Part shown: one piece after another, positions 1 through 5,480 of the stretch
How the letters are laid out: every line of letters begins with the position of its first letter
Numbering within the stretch: the first letter of the stretch is position 1
Source: Pseudomonadota bacterium
GTDB taxonomy: Bacteria > Myxococcota_A > Polyangia > Polyangiales > Ga0077539
NCBI GenBank assembly: GCA_023428035.1
Contig: JAEYZO010000123.1
Span: forward strand, 1 to 5,480
Length of the DNA stretch: 5,480 nucleotides
Direction: 5' to 3'
Position numbers and translations under genes: made by a program
The notes under the pieces: model-generated
The model's input: only the letters and a program-made list of their open reading frames with translations
Told to the model about the DNA's origin: nothing
Databases searched by the model: none

Positions 1-1098
1 CACGGCGAGGGTCGTGAGCACCACGCCGAGGGGCTTGCCGACGAGGAGACCGACGAAGGGCCCCAGCGCCGCGGGCGAGGTCACGCTGACGCGCGACGCG
101 CCCAGGCTCACCCCGGCGTTCGCGAGGGCGAAGAGCGGCACGACCCCGAAGGCCACGAGGCCCTGGAGCCCGTGCACCGTGCGGTCGAGGGGCGACTGCA
201 CCGACTCGAGGTGTCGCTCGATCGCCGCGATCACCCCCGACGGCGGCTCCGCCTTCGCACGCGTCGCCCGCCGCAGCGCGTCGAGGGCCTCGTCGAGGTC
301 GTCGAGCACCCCCCGGGGGTCGCGCGGCGGCGCCGAGGGGATCATCAGCCCCAGCACCACGCCCGCGAGGGTCGCGTGCACGCCCGAGCGCAACATCGCG
401 AACCACAGGCCCGCGCCCACCAGGGCGTAGGGCCACACCGAGCTCACTCGCGCGCGGTTGAGCCCGAAGCCGAGGAGCCCGAGCCCCGCGGCGAGGGCGA
501 GGAAGCCCCAGTGGATCGCGCCGCCGTAGAAGGCCGCGATCACGATGATGGCCCCGAGGTCGTCGAAGATCGCGAGGGCCGTGAGGAACACGAAGAGCGA
601 GGTCGGCACCCGGGACTTCACCAGGGTCATGCACCCGAGGGCGAAGGCGATGTCGGTCGCCATCGGGATGCCCCAGCCCCGCTGCGCGGGGGTGCCCGCC
701 GCGATCGCGTGGTGCAGCAGCGCCGGGACGACCATGCCGCCCACCGCGGCCACGGCGGGGAGGATCGCGCGGGAGAAGGTGCGGAGCTCGCCGCGCACGA
801 GCTCGCGCTTGATCTCCATGCCCACCACGAAGAAGAACAGGGTCATCAGACCGTCGTTCACGAGGTGGTGCAGGGGCCAGTAGAGGTCGCGGTGCCCCAC
901 GCGGATCCCGAGGGGGGCGTGGAGGATCGACGCCCAGGCGCCAGCCCAGACCGAGTTGGCCAGGGCCATCGAGGCCGCCGACGCGAAGAACAGCAGGATC
1001 CCGCTGGCCGCCTCGAGGCGGAGGAAGGCCCTGAACGGCGCCACCAGCGCGAAGAGCACCCGGGGCACCGGCGGGCGGGGATCTGCGCCGTCGGTCAT
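1..1098 (-). CDS. nhaA: NhaA-type Na+/H+ antiporter (3' end beyond window)
   Basis: Inner-membrane antiporter that exports Na+ (or Li+) in exchange for protons, used for sodium and alkaline pH homeostasis. I translated 366 in-frame codons from the ATG at 1098 to the left edge without a stop. Hallmarks in order: RLEAASGILLFFAS in the first membrane helix (about residues 27-40), HHLVNDGLMTLFFFVVGMEIKRE (77-99, shown here as the family signature), ATDIAFALG with Asp149, ALAIFDDLGAI with Asp179-Asp180, SGVHATLAGVVLG (238-250), PLFALANAGVSLG (321-333) and VGKPLG with Lys355. By family alignment these acids and the lysine match E. coli Asp133, Asp163, Asp164 and Lys300, so the ion-binding core is intact. 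E. coli NhaA has 388 residues and about 88 follow the lysine, so the last two helices probably lie outside the window. A charged loop at residues 254-303 is longer than in E. coli. The start is the first ATG in frame after the xanthine dehydrogenase stop, 52 bp away; no good Shine-Dalgarno sequence precedes it. Confidence 0.96.
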   Translation of the reverse strand, partial: MTDGADPRPPVPRVLFALVAPFRAFLRLEAASGILLFFASAASMALANSVWAGAWASILHAPLGIRVGHRDLYWPLHHLVNDGLMTLFFFVVGMEIKRELVRGELRTFSRAILPAVAAVGGMVVPALLHHAIAAGTPAQRGWGIPMATDIAFALGCMTLVKSRVPTSLFVFLTALAIFDDLGAIIVIAAFYGGAIHWGFLALAAGLGLLGFGLNRARVSSVWPYALVGAGLWFAMLRSGVHATLAGVVLGLMIPSAPPRDPRGVLDDLDEALDALRRATRAKAEPPSGVIAAIERHLESVQSPLDRTVHGLQGLVAFGVVPLFALANAGVSLGASRVSVTSPAALGPFVGLLVGKPLGVVLTTLAV

Positions 1099-1150
1099 GG
1101 CCCGCGAGACATAACGCGCGACTCGCCGCGCGACAGCAGAAAGCGACCCT

Positions 1151-4100
1151 CTACGCGGCCGACTCGTCGCGCGACGTCTCCGCCGCGCGGCGGGCCTTCA
1201 CCGCGGCGAAGATGGCCTCGTGCGTCGACGGACACGCCAGCGGCACGTCGCCGCCGGGGGCTCCGAAGGCGGCCACCGCGTCTCGGATCGCCTCGCGCAC
1301 CGAGATGGCGAGCATCAACGGGGGCTCGCCCACGGCCTTCGAGCCGTGGATGGTGCTGGCCTGCGCGGCGTCGGGGAGGAGCGCCACGCGGAGATCCACC
1401 GGCGCGTCGCCGATCGAGGGGATCTGGTACGTGCTCGCCGAGTGCGTGAGGAGTCGGCCCGCCGGGTCCCAGAGGAGCTCCTCGCCGGTGAGCCACCCGA
1501 CGCCCTGCACGAAGCCGCCCTCGACCTGCCCGCGGTCGATGCCCGGGTTCAGCGAGTCGCCTACGTCGTGGAGGATGTCGACGCGAAGCACCTTCTTCAT
1601 CCCGCTGTAGCCGTCGACCTCGACCTCGCTCACCGCCGCCCCGAAGGCGAAATAGTGAAAGGGCTTGCCCTCGCCCTTCGCGCGGTCCCACCCGATGCCC
1701 GGGGTCTTGTAGAAGCCCGTCGCCGAGAGAGGCACCTGCCACAGGTAGGCCGTCTCGGTGACCTTCTCGATCGGCACCGACGCCGCTCCGTCGCGGGTCG
1801 AGACCTTGTCGCCCTCGAAGACGAAGTCACCCTCGGGCACGCCCAGCAGCGCCGCCGCCACGGGCGCGAGCCTCTCTCGGAGCGTCGCGCAGGCCGCGCG
1901 CACCGCCGCGCCGTTCAGGTCGGCCCCGGCGCTCGCCGCCGTCGCCGAGGTGTTGGGCACCTTGTCGGTCGTGGTCTTCATCATCCGAACGCGGCCGCGG
2001 GAGAGCCCGAGCTCGCGCATCACCACACCCTGGACCTTGGTGTGGAGCCCCTGGCCCATCTCGGTCCCGCCGTGGTTCACCTGCGCCGACCCGTCGCGGT
2101 AGAGCACCACCAGGGCGCCGGCCTGGTTCAAGAACGTCGCGGTGAACGAGATGCCGAACTTCACCGGCGTGACCGCGAGCCCGCGCTTCACCCGCGGGCT
2201 CGACGCGTTGAAGCGGTCGACCTCGGCGCGGCGAGACTCGAACTCGCTCGACGCGAGCAGCCGCGGCCAGATCACGGGCAGGCGGTTCGCCTCGACGCGC
2301 TGGCCGTAGTGCGTGGTGTCTCGACCCTCGGAGCCGTAGAGGTTGCGCGCGCGCACGAGCTCGGGCGCGAGGTCGAGCGCTCGGGCGACGCGGTCGAGGG
2401 CCTCCTCGATCACCACCATCCCCTGCGGCCCGCCGAATCCGCGGAAGGCCGTGTGCGAGGTGACGTTGGTCTTCGCCACGCGCCCCACCACGTCGACGTT
2501 CGGGATGTAATACGCGTTGTCGACGTGGAAGAGCGCGCGGTCGCAGATGGCCTCGCTCAGGTCGAGGGCCCAGCCGCCGTCGGAGGTGAGCCGCGCGTCT
2601 AGCGCGAGGAGGTGGCCGTCGCCGTCGAAGCCCACGCGGTACTCCGCGTGGAAGGGGTGCCGCTTGCCGGTGAGGGCCATGTCGAGGTCGCGGTCGAGCT
2701 GCACCCGCACGGTCTCGCCCGTCTTCACCGCCGCGAGCGCGACGAGCGCCGCCCAGGTGTTGCCCTGGGTCTCCTTTCCGCCGAAGCCGCCGCCCATGCG
2801 CGGCGACTGCACCACCACCCGGTTGCGAGGGAGCCCCACCACGTGCGCGACCACCGCCTGGATCTCGCTCGGGTGCTGCGTCGACGAGGCGACGAAGAGG
2901 TCGCCCTCCTCGCCGACCTCGGCCCAGGCCGCGTGGCTCTCGAGGTAGAAATGCTCCTGGCCCCCGATGAGGAGCTCGCCCGACAGGGTGTACGGCGCGG
3001 AGGCCAGCGCGGCCTGCGCGTCGCCCCGTCGGATGCGGCTCGGCTCGGTGTGATAGCTGCCCGCGGCGATGGCGGCCTTCACGCCCACGATTGCGGGCAG
3101 GGGCTCGTACTCGACCTCGACGGCCATCGCGGCGCGGCGCGCGTTGTCGTCGGTGTCGGCGACCACCACCGCGACGGGGTGGCCGTGAAAGCTGACCTCG
3201 TCGTAGGCGAGCAGCACCTCGTCGTGGCGCACCGCGCCCACGTCGTTCACGCCGGGCACGTCTTCGGCCATGAGCACCGCGGCGACGCCCGGCATGGCGC
3301 GGGCCTTCGTCGCGTCGCGCCGCAGCACCCTCGCCCTGGCGTGCGGAGCGCACACCGGCCAGAGGGTGAGCGAGGGACGTCGCTGCGCCTCGTCGTCGAC
3401 GTAGCGGGCGCGGCCCGTGGCGTGGCCCAGCGCGCTCTCGTGGCGGAGGCCCTTCGAGGCGTCGTCGACGGGCCAGGTGTCTGAGGGGGCGAAGTCGAGG
3501 TCGGCGTCTTGCGAGAGCGAGGTCGCGCCGTCGACGAACTTCTCGAAGAGGCTCACCACCAGGTCGCGGCGGTAGTCGGGCCCGCTGCGCGCGTCGCGGA
3601 TCGGCGCGAAGGTCGCCGCGAGCGTGGGGAGGATCGACCGCGCGTCGCTCCACGGCCGGCCCTCGAGGGCCCGCTCGGCGTCGAGGGCGCGCGAGGGCGT
3701 CGCGGCCACGCCCCCGTAGGCGAGGCGGGCCCTTCGCACCACGCCCTGCGCGTCGAGGTCGACGCTGAAGGCCGCGGCGACGATGGAGATGTCGAGCTCC
3801 CTGCGCTTCGAGACCTTGTAGCTCTCCGCTCGTCGGGTCACGCCCTCGGGCGCGTGGGGGACGCGCACCGCGGTCATCACCTCGTCGCGGCGCATCACCG
3901 TCGCGCGGTACCCCGTGAAGAACCCCGCGAGGGGCACCACCCGCGCGCCCGCGACGCTCGCGAGCTCGACCTCGGCGTCGAGGGCGAGCAGCACCGGCGC
4001 GAGGTCTCCGATCGGCGAGGCCGTGACGAGGTTGCCCGCCACGGTCGCGCGGTTCCGCACCTGCCGCGCGGCGAAGACCCTGAGCATCTTGTCGAGGGTC

Positions 4101-4918
4101 GGGAGCGCGCCCGCGGTGGCCTCCTCGACCTGCGTGAGCGTTGCGGCGCCGCCGATGACCCAGTGCGTCGCGGTGCGCTCCACCCGCCGCAGCGAGGCCA
4201 CCGCCTCGGTGGAGATCAGCAGCGGGAACGCGCGGAACTTCTTGTTGGCCTCGACGCCGATCTCCGTCGCCCCCGCGATGAGCGCGGCGTCGGGGTGCTC
4301 GGCGCGCAGCGCCAGCAGGGCCTCGACGGTGTCTGGCCTGAGCAGGCGCGTGCCGTCGTGCGCGTACTCGAAGGCGCCGACGACGGCGTTGGGCTCGACC
4401 ATCGGGAGGCGGAAGCGCTCCGACGCGGAGGCCGGCGCCGCGAGCGCGTGGCGCATGGCGTCGCGGATCGGTCGGTAGCCCGTGCAGCGGCAGAGGTTGC
4501 CGCAGAGCTGGTCGTGGAGCTGCCAGGGCTCCTTCAGGTCGTCGCGCATGCAGCCCTCGAACATCGAGACGACGAAGCCCGGGGTGCAGTAGCCGCACTG
4601 CGAGCCGTGGTGCTCGGCCATCGCGCGCTGCGCGGGGTGGGGCTCGGGGTCGGCGAGGCCCTCGACGGTGACGACCGTGCGGCCCGCGAGGAGCGACAGG
4701 GGCGTGATGCAGGCGTTGAACGAGCGCCACGTCGGCCGGCCGCGGCCGTCGAGGTCGACCATCGCTGTGGTGCAGGCGCCGCAGTCGCCCTCGGCGCAGC
4801 CCTCCTTGGTGCCGGTGAGCCCGCGGGCCCGGAGCCAGTCGAGGAGCATGGTGGTCGCGGCGACGCCAGAGACGCGCTGGACGCTGCCGTTGAGGGTGAA
4901 GACGATCTCGTGAGCCAT
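1151..4918 (-). CDS. xdh: Single-chain xanthine dehydrogenase (fused XdhA-XdhB)
   Basis: Cytoplasmic molybdo-flavoprotein that oxidises hypoxanthine to xanthine and xanthine to urate in purine breakdown, passing electrons from Mo through two [2Fe-2S] clusters to FAD and then usually NAD+. Domains of the 1255 residues: plant-type ferredoxin (about 1-80; Cys41, 46, 49, 70), second cluster domain (about 81-160; Cys108, 111, 143, 145), FAD domain (about 185-360; LIAGATEIG at 213-221, TVAGNLVTASPIGDL at 292-306), C-terminal flavin subdomain (about 365-465; SKRRELDIS), short linker, then the Mo-cofactor domains (about 490-1240). By motif alignment to bovine XDH, Gln681, Glu716 (GGGFGGKE), Arg794, Arg826 and Phe828 (AFRGFGG), Phe925 (GISF), Gln956 (GTEMGQG) and the catalytic base Glu1198 (SKAVGEPP) match Gln767, Glu802, Arg880, Arg912, Phe914, Phe1009, Gln1040 and Glu1261. 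The Glu716/Arg794 pair favours xanthine over aldehydes. The ATG at 4918 is fixed by an in-frame TGA at 4946-4948 with no other start codon between; no clear Shine-Dalgarno sequence is visible. Bovine XDH is about 1330 residues; the FeS/FAD and Mo parts here have the lengths of bacterial XdhA and XdhB. NAD+ versus oxygen as acceptor cannot be settled by eye. Confidence 0.97.
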   Translation of the reverse strand: MAHEIVFTLNGSVQRVSGVAATTMLLDWLRARGLTGTKEGCAEGDCGACTTAMVDLDGRGRPTWRSFNACITPLSLLAGRTVVTVEGLADPEPHPAQRAMAEHHGSQCGYCTPGFVVSMFEGCMRDDLKEPWQLHDQLCGNLCRCTGYRPIRDAMRHALAAPASASERFRLPMVEPNAVVGAFEYAHDGTRLLRPDTVEALLALRAEHPDAALIAGATEIGVEANKKFRAFPLLISTEAVASLRRVERTATHWVIGGAATLTQVEEATAGALPTLDKMLRVFAARQVRNRATVAGNLVTASPIGDLAPVLLALDAEVELASVAGARVVPLAGFFTGYRATVMRRDEVMTAVRVPHAPEGVTRRAESYKVSKRRELDISIVAAAFSVDLDAQGVVRRARLAYGGVAATPSRALDAERALEGRPWSDARSILPTLAATFAPIRDARSGPDYRRDLVVSLFEKFVDGATSLSQDADLDFAPSDTWPVDDASKGLRHESALGHATGRARYVDDEAQRRPSLTLWPVCAPHARARVLRRDATKARAMPGVAAVLMAEDVPGVNDVGAVRHDEVLLAYDEVSFHGHPVAVVVADTDDNARRAAMAVEVEYEPLPAIVGVKAAIAAGSYHTEPSRIRRGDAQAALASAPYTLSGELLIGGQEHFYLESHAAWAEVGEEGDLFVASSTQHPSEIQAVVAHVVGLPRNRVVVQSPRMGGGFGGKETQGNTWAALVALAAVKTGETVRVQLDRDLDMALTGKRHPFHAEYRVGFDGDGHLLALDARLTSDGGWALDLSEAICDRALFHVDNAYYIPNVDVVGRVAKTNVTSHTAFRGFGGPQGMVVIEEALDRVARALDLAPELVRARNLYGSEGRDTTHYGQRVEANRLPVIWPRLLASSEFESRRAEVDRFNASSPRVKRGLAVTPVKFGISFTATFLNQAGALVVLYRDGSAQVNHGGTEMGQGLHTKVQGVVMRELGLSRGRVRMMKTTTDKVPNTSATAASAGADLNGAAVRAACATLRERLAPVAAALLGVPEGDFVFEGDKVSTRDGAASVPIEKVTETAYLWQVPLSATGFYKTPGIGWDRAKGEGKPFHYFAFGAAVSEVEVDGYSGMKKVLRVDILHDVGDSLNPGIDRGQVEGGFVQGVGWLTGEELLWDPAGRLLTHSASTYQIPSIGDAPVDLRVALLPDAAQASTIHGSKAVGEPPLMLAISVREAIRDAVAAFGAPGGDVPLACPSTHEAIFAAVKARRAAETSRDESAA

Positions 4919-4965
4919 GGCGCGGGGCGCGACGGTAGCGCGCCCTCACGCGGCGGGGAAACCCG

Positions 4966-5480
4966 TCAGGTGATGCTCTCGGGCACGAAGATCACGTCGT
5001 CGGGCTCGAGGTCGAAGTCCGCGACGCGGCCCTCGGCGATGTCTTCGACGCGGAGCACGAAGGTGCGGCGGTTGCCCCGGCGGTCGCTGCGCGTGACGCG
5101 CACCTGGTTCTTCTCGGCGAGCGCGGTGAACCCGCCCGCGAGAGAGATCGCCTGGGAGATGGTGAGGCACTGCTGGTGCGGGAAGCGCCCGGGGTGCTGC
5201 ACCTGGCCGAAGACCGAGATGAAGCGCGAGTTCACCTCGGTGAGCTCGACCCGCACCGAGGGGTCGCGCAGCACGTCTTGACCGTTCGGGTTCTCGGCGC
5301 TGCGCTCGCCGAGGCGCCGGCGGATCACGTCGGCCAGCTCGCTCGGCTGCATCCCGACGACCTCGAGGCGGCCGAGGTAGGGGTAGTCGATCTGGCCCTC
5401 TTCGCTCACGCGGAAGGCCCCGCTCAGGCGCTCTTCGCTGAACACGTTGACGTTGAGCACGTCGCGCGGGCCGATGCCGG
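4966..5480 (-). CDS. Outer-membrane polysaccharide export protein, Wza/OPX type (5' end beyond window)
   Basis: C-terminal 170 residues of a polysaccharide export (OPX) protein, the periplasmic/outer-membrane conduit component of Wzx/Wzy- or ABC-type capsule and exopolysaccharide secretion. Visible first is the end of the export-domain signature GIGPRDVLNVNVF (5440-5478), then RLSGAFRVSEEGQIDYPYLG and a helix with ELADVIRRRLGE, all typical of the Poly_export domain. An SLBB domain follows: ISVFGQVQHPGRFP (about 5180-5223), LTISQAISLAGGFT, and a closing DFDLEPDDVIFVPES just before the TGA at 4966-4968. A GTG at 5460 looks like a start but lies inside the conserved signature (it encodes the Val of RDVL), so the gene continues past the right edge, where a lipoprotein or other signal peptide would be. 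The protein ends after one SLBB domain, without the second SLBB domain and amphipathic helix of E. coli Wza; short myxobacterial OPX proteins such as EpsY share this form. A 47-bp gap separates it from the xanthine dehydrogenase gene. Which polymer it serves cannot be told from this fragment. Confidence 0.93.
   Translation of the reverse strand, partial: GIGPRDVLNVNVFSEERLSGAFRVSEEGQIDYPYLGRLEVVGMQPSELADVIRRRLGERSAENPNGQDVLRDPSVRVELTEVNSRFISVFGQVQHPGRFPHQQCLTISQAISLAGGFTALAEKNQVRVTRSDRRGNRRTFVLRVEDIAEGRVADFDLEPDDVIFVPESIT

Noticed and set aside
1115..1132. CGCGCG-(6 nt)-CGCGCG inverted repeat in the gap before nhaA, as a possible terminator or operator
   Set aside because: Each arm is itself a simple CG repeat, easily produced by chance at this GC content, and no T run follows on the minus strand.
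1099..1150. TTATGT as a -10-like element for nhaA
   Set aside because: It is the only slightly AT-rich spot in the gap, has no -35 partner at the right distance, and would put the start of transcription almost on the start codon.
172..2602. Overlapping plus-strand open frames of 425 and 460 codons (172-1449 and 1220-2602)
   Set aside because: Low-complexity Arg/His/Glu-rich translations antisense to nhaA and xanthine dehydrogenase; no domain, no signal peptide, no supporting start signal.
1827..4949. A 1040-codon minus-strand open frame nested over the xanthine dehydrogenase in another frame
   Set aside because: It is the shifted frame of the same strand; its Arg/Ala/Pro-rich translation has no motifs, whereas the chosen frame contains every xanthine dehydrogenase signature.
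4954..4965. CGGG-GAAA-CCCG mini-hairpin just after the OPX stop codon
   Set aside because: Only four base pairs, with no T run; the stable GAAA loop would form only on the plus-strand transcript, opposite to the genes.
3509..5281. Long plus-strand open frame of 590 codons opposite the xanthine dehydrogenase and OPX genes
   Set aside because: The translation is rich in Arg, Gly, His and Ala with no recognisable motif, and it lies opposite two genes with clear conserved motifs. Open antisense frames of this length are expected in very GC-rich coding DNA.
1..5480. Very frequent GTCGAGG/CCTCGAC words scattered through the window, as a possible repeat family
   Set aside because: They fall in coding frames and reflect heavy use of CTC (Leu), GAC (Asp) and GAG (Glu) codons; spacing is irregular and there is no larger repeat unit.

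Overview
The window is very GC-rich, with codon third positions almost all G or C. All three genes it holds are on the minus strand. The base composition, the short polysaccharide export protein and the unusual gene mix suggest a Gram-negative, high-GC bacterium. Myxococcota (a deltaproteobacterial-type lineage) is my best guess, but this is inference from style and gene type, not from a phylogenetic marker.

Layout in the direction of transcription (right to left): the 3' part of an outer-membrane polysaccharide export (OPX, Wza/EpsY-type) gene, cut by the right edge (4966-5480); a 47-bp gap; a complete 1255-residue single-chain xanthine dehydrogenase (1151-4918); a 52-bp gap; and the 5' 366 codons of an NhaA-type Na+/H+ antiporter, cut by the left edge (1-1098). 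There is no non-coding stretch over 300 bp. I see no RNA gene, mobile element, CRISPR array, convincing promoter or terminator.

The centrepiece is the xanthine dehydrogenase. It carries the two [2Fe-2S] clusters, the FAD domain and the molybdopterin domain in one polypeptide, as in animal enzymes, where many bacteria use separate XdhA and XdhB chains. The key residues I could align by eye to bovine XDH are present, including the pair that marks xanthine-type rather than aldehyde-type substrates. No maturation factor (XdhC), purine transporter or other purine-catabolism gene is in view.

The three genes could be co-transcribed given the short gaps, but their roles (capsule/EPS export, purine oxidation, sodium/pH homeostasis) do not form an obvious pathway. 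I do not see a previously undescribed system here. The most notable points are the fused enzyme with a clean domain junction and the truncated architecture of the OPX protein.
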